Of a stretch of DNA of 64,000 nucleotides, positions 37,101 through 49,690 are shown piece by piece. The notes beneath the pieces are model-generated. The model saw only the letters and a program-made list of their open reading frames with translations, did no database searches and was not told the DNA's origin. How positions within the stretch are numbered: position 1 is the first letter of the stretch; each line of letters begins with the position of its first letter. This DNA comes from Plectrocnemia conspersa. Its lineage: Eukaryota; Arthropoda; Insecta; Trichoptera; Polycentropodidae. The position numbers were made by a program, and so were the translations under genes. The stretch spans positions 1,116,001 to 1,180,000 of the forward strand of contig VTFK01000014.1 of NCBI GenBank assembly GCA_009617715.1, given 5' to 3'.

Positions 37101-40100
37101 ATATTTACAAAAACCATGAATAGAAATAAGTTTTATCAAATATTACGTTACCTGCGTTTTTCCAATAATGAAAATGTTCCTGATAATGTAGGATTACTGT
37201 TCAAAGTACAAAAAATAATTGATTATTTCTCCGAAAGATTAAAAAATATGTACAAACCAAGCCAAAACATATCTCTGGATGAGGGTATGATCCCATGGTG
37301 TGGAAGATTAAATTTTCACGTATACAACCCCAGTAAGCTCACAAAGTACGGTATAGTGATAAGAATGGTATGTGAATTAGTGTCAGGATACATATCGAAA
37401 TTTAAAATATATTCAGGACCTGGAATTTCGTTACAAGATTCAATATCACATCTAACATCAGACAATAAATACAAATGGCATCATATTTATATGGACGATT
37501 TTTATAACAGTGTTGAAATAGCAAAAAAATATATATGAAAAAAAATAGAATCTGTGGTACCATAAGGAAGAATCGGGCTTTACCAGAATATCTGAAAAAT
37601 GCAAAATTACGAATATTTGAAACCAAATATAAACGATATGGGGTAATATTGTTGCAATTGCGAAAAACAGTAAAATATCGAGACACTTTAAACTTTCATT
37701 ATATAACTAGTTATTGTGAAAAGTGATTTACACGTGAAAGACAATGTAAATTATCTGTGTATGTGCCTGGAAAATTTCACATTACGATGGAGTGAATTAC
37801 AACGGTTAGTGAATATTTTATTGCAAATGAATTATATATCAGTAAACTCGTATTAGTAAAAATGTCACAATACAAAAGAAAAGTTTGCTTGAAAAAAGTT
37901 TTTACAAATTTAAAAAAATTTGAGAACCGCTGGTTAACTCAATTTAAATTATTTTTATTAAAATTTCTAGGTTATTCGTTTTTATAATTTTAAAATCAAG
38001 ATAATCATTTTAAAAATCTAATAATAAGGAAAAGTTAGAATTATTTTTTATTTCCGGCGAACCACATGTTGAGAACCATCTAATAATAACTTGAATTGAT
38101 GCATTGATACATTTATAACATGTCTAGAAAAATTCAACGAAATATTCGAAATATTGCGAAAAAGTGTCGGTATTTAGCGTAAGTCTGGTAGTGAAACTGC
38201 CGGTCGGTAAAGTGTTAATAATAAATTATTTATATTTTACCATTCTTCTAGTTGTTTTATATTTCAATTACATACTACGATAATAGTATTTATATGCTTA
38301 AATCGAAAAAATATAAAAAAAAAAACATAATAGTAATTATATTTTAAATTTGAGAAGCAGACGAGAATTCTCATTTCTCGAGAAACAAAAATCATCGCGA
38401 AATCAAAATGCCTAGGTAGGACGTATATATTCGTCTGACGATTTCAACTCTTGTATGACTTAATCCTACTGATATTTTTAAAATTTTAAATAGTTTGAGA
38501 GTCATTAGTAACACAAACCTTTTTTTTATAACACTTGAATAACATGCATGTTATTTACCCACATCAAAGAAATCTCTTCTATTTGTAAAATTGCTTGATT
38601 GGGTGGCTTCTTTTTATTATAATACAGTTTGAGAATTACTGGTTTAATTAATAACTTTACATTTCAAAACAATGTGTTTTTTTAAAAGTTTTCCGTGTTT
38701 CTGATTTCATGCGATTAGCTTCTATAGTTAAAAAGATATTTTCATTTGGACGAACATGTTTTGCTCTACGGGTGCAAGATATTATTATACTTGCGGCTGA
38801 TTTTATCTAGAGATCTCAACGATAGACACGTGCATTGGAATTGTTCCATTGTGAATCAATCCGAGGCAACATTTTTTTATCTACTTGTACGACACGGATA
38901 TTTAAACTTTTCAAAATCACCAACCGCATGAGGCCATAAATTTTAGATATTGCGTTAGTGAAGGGTAATGCTCAGATCTCAGATATGCAATGCATCCAGG
39001 CTCTGTCTTCGGACCACCTACCTATGTTTTTACACTGGAAGACGAGGCTTAGGTTATCCATATAATTATTTTTTATTATAACAATGCTGATTAGAGTATT
39101 GTCGAGACCCGTATGATTAGGCGTCAAAACTATATCCCAACGGACACTAAAACTATCGACGATAATATAAATTATTTAACAGCCGTAATCGAGTAAGCTA
39201 AAATATCATCACTACTGACTAGTCAACATTTTCATAATTATATTTAACTTACTTCATTGATTAGTAAATTAATTAAAATTAAAAATAAAGAGAAAAAGCA
39301 GTGGCTGAAAACTAAATCTTCGCAATTAAAAACTTTAACAAACAAACTGACTGATGATATTCGCGATAAAATTCAGAGCATTAAAAACGAAACTTGAAAA
39401 GCTAAAACCAGCAGATAATTCATTATGGAAAGTAACTAAATCGCTTGAAAATAAATACACAAAAATTCCATGGTTAAAAATTGGAAATATCATAGCTGAC
39501 ATGGATCAGGGTAAGGTAGAGATGTTAGCTGACGCTTTTTCTGTATCGTAAGAACTCACTAAAAATTTTATGTAAAATAGAAGCATCAGCAGTATTTAAA
39601 TTTTAAAAAATATTAAAATCTGGAATTTACAGATTAGTTTACACGTTGACTAAACACCTTCATGGAATTTGCATTCATTATTTAACAAACATCTTTAATG
39701 CCTCTCTATCTTTTGGGTATTTATCAACTGTTTAGAAAACAGCTAAAATTCATCGAACATATGATATATAAGCTCATTTTAATATGAAAGAGTACGGGTC
39801 TTTTAATGTAAGATATAGATAAAGCTTTCGACAAAGTATGGCATGACGGTTTGATTCATAAACTATACAAAAACAAAATCCCTTACTATCTGCTACTCTC
39901 AATACGCTCATACCTGAAAAGTAGAAGCTATAAAAGTAATACATATAACACCTTCAAATATCAATAATTAAAGAACACTCATTTTCATACCAGAAAATAT
40001 TATAAAAATATAAAATCACACTAACCCACTAATCTCGTGTATCAGTTACTACAACCTTCAATTTAAATACAAACACAAAATTTCAAAGCACACACAATGA

Positions 40101-43100
40101 AATGTACTTAAATTATCACTTAATTTATTATTTTATTTGTTTCCTGACATTTTATTTTTCTTTAGTTGAAATTATAAAGGTTTTTTAATTTATCCCTTAA
40201 ATTATTACCACAAACGTTTTATTTTATATACTTATTTTTTATTAAATTGTAGCTAAGAACAAATTGTAAACATGAAAAAGGTTATAAACCAATAACATGT
40301 ATTATATATACATAATTATTGTTTGTAAAAATAGTTATATTATTGAAATAAATGTATTGAGCTTATGGTAACCCAGTTTTAACTCAAAATTTAATTGTAA
40401 CGACTTTGTGCTTTTATACTCAATTCCTTTGCATTTAAATAGTATAATACCCTACCTTGTTCTTGGAAAATCTCCGTTAAGAAATTCGGATCTAGGGCAT
40501 GCGAGATCAGCGTCTGAATGTATACTTCAAAATTATCCTGATACGAAGCCGTCTCCTGCATTCTCTTCTCGATAAAATCGCTATCATCATTTACGATCTC
40601 GCTTCTTATCAGTTCGACAATGGATTCGAGGTGATTCATCGACCTGACCCGCACCGGAACTTGAATGTACATTTTTTTATTTTCCGAGTTCCACGCAGCA
40701 TACTAGAAGATAAACATGGATGACAGTCAATGTATGTATATATATTTAATCAGTTAAATTGTCAATTCAGCAAGTCTCACCGTGGATATATTTCTATACA
40801 AAACTTTTCCGTTTTGCTCGAACGGTTCGTATTTCTGTAGTAACGTCTTACCGTCCACTCTCCATATGGCAGGCCACGCTTCTACGAGTTCGGCCCTCAC
40901 GGCCACAAACTCCCCAGACTGTGAGAAAATGAACGATTCAATTGAACAATACATCATTACATTAGGTAAGTTTATTTATCGATTACGAAAGGAAATGATA
41001 TTTTATACAATTATTCAAAACTCACGATACACATGTAGGTCTAAAACAATGCAGCTTAGTAAATAAAAAGTAGCTAATATTTTTTCCGCTGCAATTGTAA
41101 TGTATGGGGATTTTAGCGATCAACCTCACACATCATTACTTTAAATTTAAGAGCGAAATGTGAAGACCTATATGTACATACGTGATCTGTATAATACATC
41201 AATGATATATTAATATTTACAGCTTAAGTGTTATATACTATTTATTACCTGATAAGGCATCTCTTCAATGGATCTTGTGGCGACATTCTGCTGGGTGATT
41301 GTCGGCACTTGCTGCTGAACCGTTCTCTGTTGGCTTAGTTTTTTAGCACTGCTCTCGTCTTCCGATGAATAATCAGTGTAATCTATTCCAGCGCCATGAG
41401 CGGCAACTGTTCGTGTTTTACCAAATTAATAAACTCTTTTAAAAACACATACTCCTTCTCAAACTACACACAAACAGTCAATATTGCATGCGAATTTGGC
41501 TTACTTACCAAACGACAATCGATTAAATTACAATTACACATCGAGAATCTAGTACTTTTATACTTAAATAAATATATCGTAATGAACGTAAATCTCCAAC
41601 GTCGACGTGAGGGGATCGGGAAGGGATTGTAGATTAAAATGAAAATTATACATGTAAAAATTAAGAATAAAAAATATGTAAAGTATACGATAATATACGA
41701 TGAGCCCTCAGTTATTGTAATATATACTTGAATTATTGATGATTTCCCGTTATGAATATAATGATTTGTTTTAATATTTTTCCAGCAACACAATTAACGA
41801 GATCGTATAATTTAATATATTTCTAAAGCATACCGGATAGTATGTTAGACATGCCACGATTCCGTGCGCGGGAAGCTGCTACCACTGGCCTGGATCGTTT
41901 CAACTTCTTACTTCTGCTCGAGTTGACACCGACCTCTTCGCCTTCATCCCCCTAAATTAATACTTTAATAGGTATGAGCTCAATTTACTTATATCTTAGT
42001 TGTTAATGTTAAAAAACAATACATAAAACAGAAGCTAAAACCTTCACCGACTCATGCTTAGAGCTAGAACTTTTGGTCTTACGGTATGGTCACTCAAAAA
42101 TACTCTCTGGTACTCAACTAATGTTCTTCACAATAAGCATTATACTAATAAGGATTATATACATAATACAAAATGTTTTTTTAATTTTACTATACAAGGT
42201 TTTTGCCACAACAAAAAGACATTATTAATCTATTTTGAGAATTTCGCGCTGATTTAAGCTGTAGCGATAGTTTTTTGACTTCACTATGAAAATCAAGACA
42301 TGAATATTCACTCTATATCACCACTCTTGATTTAAATACATTTAGCAAAATGAATAATATTGTCATTATTTATACTTTAATGTGGTTAGATTCTCAGAAA
42401 ATATATTATCAGATTTGTTTTTGGTCAAAATTACATATCGGACAAAGCATAGAAATCTCTATTGTGAAAAGCATCGTTTTAGTTAATACAAGTACCAAAA
42501 AACAATGTGAAACAAATTACTTATTAGTGCTGAATTAGCATATCTGTTATTAACCAAAATTAAAGCACAACATTAAAACTAAATCTACATTGTGTGATTG
42601 TGAACGATTAGACACAGTGCAAACACTCCGAATAGTCTCCGGAAAATTAAAACAATAAATCTAGGTATACTTACCAAAATGTTAAAGTGATTATTACATT
42701 AGCTTAGAGTCTTCCAAACCTTCCAAATTTTTTGAATGTATACATATTAATAACACTAACAAAATTTCATATAGATATCATTATATAGAAATTATTATTA
42801 AATTTATATTATCAATGAAACGTGAAACCTGATACATTTAGATCTCTTATAAGTGTTTGTCGGTGTTTGAAAATATTCGCATGTCTTCATTTTATGAGCA
42901 TATTTTAATAAGGATAATTTATTAACGCAATATTATAATAAAAATAACTATTATTCGTATTTCTATAATGTATGATTTAATATTAATAACTAAGGCAGGA
43001 AATGTAAAAAAGTTAGTCATTAAAACACGGCTTAGAACCAAAAACCGTTATTTTTGTCGGAACGAAAACCGGAGCTGAACTCCCGAATTCCAGTAGCGAA

Positions 43101-46100
43101 TTCCATCTTTTATGTTGAAATTTAACGACGTTAATATTAAAATACTAGTTTTGAATTTTCCAACTACATAAAATAGCACATATATGTTGAAAACTTTATT
43201 AAAATACAATTACTTTCCTTGGTGGAAAGTAATTGAGATTATTATTATGCGGAAAACAAATAGGTTAATTAAATTTTATGTTGACACTCTGCAACCCCTA
43301 AAGGAAGCAACTAAAGTTACAAAGTGAATAATTAACTTTAAGTGATTTTTACAAAATTTGGATCCAACGCAAAATAAAATTTCGAAAAAAATTCTATGCA
43401 GATATTTTATATAATTATTTATCTAAGGAAACATTGTCATTATAATTTGGAAAAAAATTACAATTTTTAGAAAAATGAACAAGCATCTATTGAATCGTCC
43501 AATGAAAAGGTAGACGATTTAGAGGATTTTTTAAGAAGTAGAGAATTGGCAATGCTATTTCTACAAATATTGACATTGAATTCATATTGAATAACTTAAC
43601 CATGTACAAAAATTAGAAAAAAACATATTTTAGAATTTTGGGAGGAAAATAAAAATACGTATCCTCATTTACACAAAATTGCAATGGTGGTTTTAGGAGC
43701 TCCAGCAACACAAGTTAGTGTTGAAAGGGACATATCTGGTTTAAAGTTTATTCTTCGAGACAACAGAAATAGTTTAAATGAAAATAGATTGGAAGATATT
43801 TTAATAATTAGTATACTTGAATCGTGAATACACAAATATATTTCGTTTAATAAATTATATTATTATCATATATTATATACTACTAGTTCTAATTATTATA
43901 CCTTTGAGTAATTATTATTATTTATATTATATTATTAGACCAATAATTCGTGTAGTATACTCATTACAAAAGAAGGAATAAAATGTTCTAAATTATGGCA
44001 GAAAATATTTTTTTTTATACAGATAAATTCATTTTTTAATGAATCACTCGGAGTTGAACGAAAACCGAAAACAAAAAAAACGTCAGTTTAAACTGGAGCT
44101 GAATGGATTTTTTAATAATTTATGATTAATCAGCACTTTGGTGCCGGCAGTGTATATATGAACAATTTCCAAGAATCTCGGAAGGCTCGGAAAGCTCTGC
44201 GATACGTGCCCATACCAGAAGACCGCGTGTTATGTTAAAGCGGACGAAAGCGGAAACTAAGCCTCCTCTTCCGCGGTTATTCACTCTTTGTTCGACAGTC
44301 TCACCTTGGTAGGGTTCCATGCGGGATCTGTGTCCGAATCGACAAACTCCTGAGGCTCGTCGGGATCGTCCGTCTCGCAAGTGCCCTGGAAGGTCATAAA
44401 CTCGGCGATGCTGGATCTCTCTTTGGCCCTGCGACGCGACGTCTCACGCCGTTGCGGCACCATCAATGGGTCGGAAGCTTTACAATGCAACCATAAAACA
44501 CTATCTACTCACAAAACTACTACTCTACACCACATGTATTTTTCAAAGTATATATATTAAAAAAAAAAAAACAATAAGTGACTACTGAGTGTTTTTGGAA
44601 AAATATTCTTACGATTCTTATATATATATATATAATAATATTTAATCATCATTATTAATTAACTCCCTCATTTTTTGTAACAATAAAGAATAAACTTAAA
44701 AAAAGAACAGTGTTTGAAAGCTGATAATGGTGACGAGGATAAAATTAAAACAGGACTCGGGATAAAGGAATCTTCAACGCAGCACTCTTTTTCTTTCAAG
44801 ATACTACGATGAACGTGTACACTGCCACTGTACATAACATATTTTCAAACAAAAAAAACTAAGTTAATATCGCATAAAACTATACGTGCATAGAACAACC
44901 GTGACAATGTACACATCAATTCCTACTATTAGGCGAAGTCGGGGTGCTACCAGGAATGTAATTTCAGTAAAGCAGCAAACGTATGTTATAATATACTTTA
45001 GTTTTATTTCCTGATTTTTCTATTATACAAAAATTTTATGTACATGAGATTTGTGCATAAACAAAAATAACAATATCATTCAATACGAGTAATCAGATAA
45101 AAAATAATATACTTTTCGAAACGAAATAATCTCTTCATCTACATATTACGTAAAAGTATAAAGTATCTTAAATCCTTAACGTATCATTAATCGATTTAAA
45201 ATAATAATAATGATAAAAAAGTATGTATATTTTATAATAGATAATATATATATATATGTATATATATTTACGATTGCATAGATACAACGATACTACACAA
45301 TAAAAAATAATAACTAATAATATCAAATTTTTAGCATCATGTTCCTGCCTGATTAACCTAAAGCGCTAACTAAACATGAATACTGTCATAGTAAACGATA
45401 CAATAATCTTATAAAAAAATAGTTATAATAAAAAAAATTCATCCGGTACACGTCGCAATACAAGAGACAGTATCGTTTATTGCGTCTTACAAAAATACTG
45501 GAATTTGTTACTGGTAGCACCCCTCTATGAGCTGGTATGACAAGAGTCAAAAAGTATATAATCTATTCGTTACTATATATATATGTACGTACGCGCGTAT
45601 TAATATATATATATATTTTTATATAAACGTATAAATTAGAAATGGCACTCGAACGGTGTCACAATTTTCATCACTCGCGCCGTTATTGAAACCTTGTTAC
45701 AGTCTAACTAAACTATATCAAGTATTGTCCTACGCTGCCTACAATTAATATAAATCACCGGGTAATACTTTCACATATATACACATTATCGTACGTAATC
45801 TAGACAGAAATTTAGTAATATCACAGTCAAAGTGTAACAAGCTTTCGCAGAGGCGGTCGCGAATTCTAAGGCAATATCTCAGCTCGCTCCTGTCATACAA
45901 GCTTCGGGGCGAGCACTTCACCACCGTTGCCTGTTTCTAAAGTGATAATCTAAGAAGTTAAACGCACCTTCGTCCGGCTGCTGATAATAATATTGCTGGT
46001 GAGACTGCGCCTGCATGGCCGGCAGCGGCGGCTGAGCCGCGGGGCGCGTCTTTTTCGGGGGACCCTGCGGCGACCCGGCCGCCGGTCCCTTGTTTGCGGC

Positions 46101-49100
46101 CGCCCGCCCCTTCTTGCCCTTTTCGTTGAGAGGAGTCGACGGCACGTTCAGCACGGGCTTGTTCGGCCGCCTGGCGTCCTCGTCGCCGGGATCGTAGCCG
46201 CCGCCGCCGTCGTCCGCGCCCTCGAACTTTCTCTTTCTGTCTTTGGCGACGGAATAGTATCTGGAGTCGTCTTGAGATTCCGCGGGTTTGGACACAATCG
46301 GCGGCGGCGGCGGAGATATCATAGCGCCGGGAGAGCCCGCGACGCCGACGTTGCCCGGCGAGCCGACGCCTCCCGGAGGGCCGACTCCCGGCGCCCCGCC
46401 GTTGGAGTTATGCGCCGCCGACTGTTCGGCGCTCTTATCGTTGAAACTCTTGTTGGACCGCGACCACGTCGTCTTCCTGCCCCCTCTGGCGGCGGGCGGC
46501 GGAGACTTGTCCCGTTCGCCTTGCAAGAATTTCAAATAGGACGCCATAAAGCTAGATCCGGCGCTGGTCGCGGGTGCGGTCAATTTTTTATCAGGTATCT
46601 TGGCAGCGGACTCTTGAGGACTGCCGACAGGCGCGGGCGACTGGTGGGAGGGCGCCGGCGGGGTCTGCGCGGTCGAATTCGTCCGTTGTTCTGCAAGGAA
46701 ACCAAGTTCTTCTTCTATATTGGGCACAACTACCTTAGGCTGTTCACCATCGCGCGTCTCGGGATCGGAAAAGGAGGCGGTCGTCGTCGCGACGGGGATC
46801 TCGACGGGTTGGCAGTCGGAGCGATGACTCGGCACGTGAAACGTGGCGAAGTACGGCAGGCCCGCGTGAGCGTGAGGATGCGGCACCATCAGACTCTGGT
46901 GCTGATTGGAAAAGTTGCCCGAGTGGAGCGGCGCCTGAGCGGAGAACGCCGCCGCGCCCGCAAACATCTTCGGCGGCGGAGGGGGCAGATTCCACCGTTC
47001 GAAATACGCGCCGTTCTGTTGCTGGTTGACGGCGGAGGTGTGCGCCGGCGGGGGAATTCTACTGGTGAAATACTCGGCCATGGCGGCCCCGGCCAGATCG
47101 TTCAGATTGGAGTGGCCGGTTTGCTTATCGTTACTTTTTCTACGAGCGGAGCTTTTGGGGGGACTCGACGACGCCTCGTCGCGCTCGGGCTCGTCCCGTC
47201 GCGCCTGGCAACTCTGAACCCGCTCGACGACGCCGGAGGAGCCATCGCGAGACGCCACCTGACCGACGTCGTAGAATCGCTTCTCGTCGGTCGACGGCCT
47301 CTGGACTTGCCGGACGGCCGAAGGACGCGAAGCGACTTCTTCGGGCCCGCCGCCGTCGTAATCGCCGGGAGCGTATTTTCTGGAGTTTTGATTCTGCTGC
47401 TTCTCTCCGTCCCAACAGTTCTGTCGAGATTGAGGCTGAGGTTGTTTTTGCGACTGCGAACTTTCGTACCTGGCGTCGTTGTACTGTTTGTTCTGCTCGT
47501 TGGCGCCCAAGGCTCTGGTTATCACGGAGGAGTACGCCACCTGGGCGTCGGAGGGAGCCGGTCTCGAGACGGCGGCGTCCAGAGGGGACCCGGGAGCCGC
47601 GCCGGACTTGTAGGACGCGTGACTCCGGGAAGACTCGGGTCGCTGTTGCGGCGAAGGCAGCGAGCTCATCGGACTGTTGTACGTGGGATAGGCGGGACTG
47701 GGGACGTGTCCCAGCGGAGAAGCTCGGGAATGAGCCTGCAGCGGGCTGGGTCTGCGCGGAACGACGACTCCGCAGTCCGACCCGCTCTGCGAGCCGACCG
47801 AGTAGTTGGAGTCGCCGTCGGACGCGGGTCTGTTCCTACTTCCGTATTCGGGCTCCTCGTTGACTTGATAGTGTCTGAAAGTGGAGCTCTGACGGTTGGC
47901 GGGGAACTGAGAGACGGGAGAGTCTCCGACGGGCGCCTTGGGACCGGCGTAGTGCGATCTGCCGGGAGGCTCCGAAGCGTAGCCGATAGGAGAGGACCGA
48001 GGCTGAGAGTCGCCGCTCCTCCCGCTCGGAGACGGACTCGGCGTATGCCTCGTTTCCGGCCTTGCTCCTCACTCGGGCGTCGGGGGAGGGCTCGGACGGG
48101 AAGTCCGATGGCCTTTTTTCAGGAACGTACGGGGACGATCGGGACGGGGCGGAGGGCAGACGGTACTCCTTGGCGGGAGGCGCGACGGAAGACGAGGGAG
48201 CGGACACGACGCAGGACTGACGGTCGAGATGCGATGATGAATTAGATCCCGTAGTGGAGAAGGACTTACTTCCGCTCTGAGCGTACTCCTGCTGAGAGGA
48301 AACGGGACCGGCTTTGGCGTTAGTCGCGCCGTAGCCGGATATGTTTTCCGCGGAGTTTCCGAACGCGGCGGGCGTCTGGAAGAACGACCCGGCGACGGAG
48401 GCCGCGGCCTGCGGAGCCGTCGACTTCACCGGCGGCGTCTGCGGGGAGCCCGAGCGGACGCTCTTGTCGGCGCCGGCGACCAGCTGAGAACTGAGGTGGC
48501 TGTTGAGCGTCTGCGCCGCGAAGTGAACGTTGAAATTGTCGTAGGCCGCGGACGACGCGGACTTGGCGGCCGCCGGGCTCGGAGAGGACGGCACGACGCT
48601 CTCGTGCGGCAGCACGCCGAAGGGACTCGGCAGCTGGTTGCTCCCCTGCCACGCGACCGACCCGGGGGCCGCTGACTGGTCGAAGAACGAGGACGCCTGG
48701 GCCGCGGCCAGGATCTGGTCGTGCGACGAGTAGTTGGGGGTCAGGTCCGAGTCCGTCGCGCCCTGCTTGGAAGCGGCCGCCGCCTGTGCTTGCGCCAGGA
48801 CCTGTCGGTGCTGCGCGTTCACGGCGGAACCGTAGTGAGCCGGCTTCGGATTGGCGTGATGGAACAGCGGAGGGAACACGGCGTCGTAGCCGACCGGCGA
48901 CGGGGACAGAAACCCTCCGGGGTTGAACGCGGCCGCCGTCGTCGAGCCGAGCTGACCGGCGAGCGAGGCCGTCGTGTGGGCGGCCTGCAGCAGCAGCTGG
49001 CCGGTGGTGACCGGCGCGCCGGCGGCGGGGCCGTGGTGGTGGAAGTTTCCGCCCGCCGCCCCCGCTTGGATGCCGGCCAGCCGATTGTACGAAGTGTAAG

Positions 49101-49122
49101 ACCACGGCCCGACGGGATCCAT
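34148..49122 (-). CDS. PRR12/QSER1 homologue with C-terminal DUF4211 domain
   Basis: Exons 48073-49122, 45968-48002, 44305-44477, 41834-41951, 41249-41406, 40781-40918, 40456-40702, 34942-35228, 34699-34881 and 34148-34237 sum to 4479 nt (1492 aa). The N-terminal two-thirds is a disordered Ala/Pro/Ser/Gln-rich region. It carries a block matching the family ([19 protein letters not shown]) and later [13 protein letters not shown] and [10 protein letters not shown]. The C-terminal DUF4211 domain is strongly conserved: [83 protein letters not shown] and FRDV. PRR12 and QSER1 are nuclear chromatin-associated proteins (family knowledge). The 70-nt first intron (48003-48072) is my inference; the alternative is a one-base indel. 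A 5.2-kb intron splits the domain. The start is the first ATG of the conserved frame. Confidence 0.88.
35541..38218 (+). mobile_element. piggyBac element with TTAA ends and internal long inverted repeat
   Basis: TTAA at 35541-35544 and 38215-38218, with CACTTTACCTACCG and CGGTCGGTAAAGTG as terminal inverted repeats. Two copies of the palindrome ACGCCAATTGGCGT lie at about 35565-35580 and 35611-35626, only on the left. A longer inverted repeat (about 35868-36110 and 37885-38135) shares GTTCTCAACATGTGG and AACCAGCGGTTCTCAAA. The transposase lies between them, plus strand. It is in the intron between DUF4211 exons of the host gene, antisense to it. Confidence 0.9.
36735..37728 (+). pseudogene. 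piggyBac transposase, frame-broken
   Basis: Begins with an acidic [20 protein letters not shown] segment. The longest intact stretch (37098-37538, 146 codons) has [27 protein letters not shown] (region of the first catalytic Asp) and [15 protein letters not shown] (second catalytic Asp). The next part, [20 protein letters not shown], is in another frame at 37535-37726. A stop also lies near 37070. The region expected to hold the third catalytic Asp and the Cys-rich C-terminus is missing, so the protein should be inactive. Confidence 0.85.
38740..39965 (+). mobile_element. Jockey-like non-LTR retrotransposon remnant
   Basis: Fragments in order on the plus strand: an endonuclease C-terminal part around 38760-39030 (ALVKGNAQ then LSSDHLPM) and a linker near 39354-39545 ([11 protein letters not shown]). 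The reverse-transcriptase start follows at about 39810-39960 ([35 protein letters not shown]). Many stops and internal losses. It is in the same host intron as the piggyBac. Confidence 0.75.
43030..44110 (+). mobile_element. hAT transposase remnant, copy 2
   Basis: The best stretch (43620-43827) reads [19 protein letters not shown], then [26 protein letters not shown] and [10 protein letters not shown]. This is the hAT C-terminal dimerisation region ending at a natural stop. The outer parts share CCGTTATTTTTGT, CGAAAACCGGAGCTGA and related words with the 5240-5690 copy. It lies in a PRR12-like gene intron; no active frame upstream. Confidence 0.75.
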
Positions 49123-49332
49123 CGGGACGTTTCGCGGCGTACGAAAGCGCTAAAGCTCGCGGGCGGTCATCATAACGCCCTCGGCGTAACTTTCATATCG
49201 CGCGCGTCGATCGGCTGCTTCTGCTTCTGCTTCTTCTTCTCTCACGAGCGACGTTCATCTCTCCGCGACTCGGACGACGCCTGAAACGCGACAAAACGAC
49301 CGACGTTAGCGACGACGTCTACGGAGCGCCTC

Positions 49333-49371
49333 CGCCCCCCGTCTATCCTCGGCGAGGGTAGACGGGGGGCG
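49333..49371. repeat. 39-bp GC-rich near-perfect palindrome
   Basis: Arms 49333-49351 (CGCCCCCCGTCTATCCTCG) and 49353-49371 differ at one position and are separated by one base. It lies about 210 bp upstream of the PRR12-like start codon. If transcribed it would fold into a very stable hairpin. Confidence 0.85.
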
Positions 49372-49501
49372 ATCGGCGACGAACGACGCCTCGGCCTTCG
49401 CGGCGCTCTCGACACTGACCGGTGCTATGCGGGGGCTGCTAGGGCGACTCGACTCGGGGGCGTCTGTTTCGGCGGCGGACGCCTGCTCTCCCGCCCGGGC
49501 C

Positions 49502-49512
49502 GCCGCCATCTT
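49502..49512 (-). promoter_or_regulatory. AAGATGGCGGC motif (YY1/Pho-like) upstream of PRR12-like gene
   Basis: Read on the minus strand it is AAGATGGCGGC, the classic extended YY1-type element often placed just downstream of a transcription start. It contains an ATG opening a 67-codon upstream frame that ends at 49306. A TTTCAG acceptor candidate near 49280 would suit a spliced 5' UTR. Motif identity is seen; function is inferred. Confidence 0.5.
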
Positions 49513-49690
49513 GTTTTACACAACAACACGCGCGGCGCCACCTATCGATCGCCGCCGACCCTTCGTGGGGGGCGAAGCCGCGCAGGGCTCCGGGGGCGCG
49601 CGCTTGGTCCGAATCGCTTCCGGGAGCCTCGACCGAAATTGCGCCGGCGCAATGACGATTATACGATTTCTAACGACGGCGATTTAAAAA

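Larger units (their letters stand above)
45970..49690 (-). promoter_or_regulatory. 3.7-kb CpG-rich block over the 5' part of the PRR12-like gene
   Basis: GC and CpG density jump sharply relative to the AT-rich surroundings and cover the first two exons and the 5' flank. This explains the long unbroken frames on the other strands, which are not genes. Whether it is unmethylated or selected at the protein level cannot be told from sequence. Confidence 0.6.

Noticed and set aside
45993..48245. 750-codon open frame on the plus strand
   Set aside because: It is antisense to the PRR12-like exon in GC-rich DNA where stops are rare; the Arg/Gly-rich product has no domain and the minus strand carries the conserved protein.
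48320..49105. 261-codon minus-strand frame, Arg-rich
   Set aside because: Second frame of the PRR12-like first exon; the other frame has the family block and matches DUF4211 gene structure.
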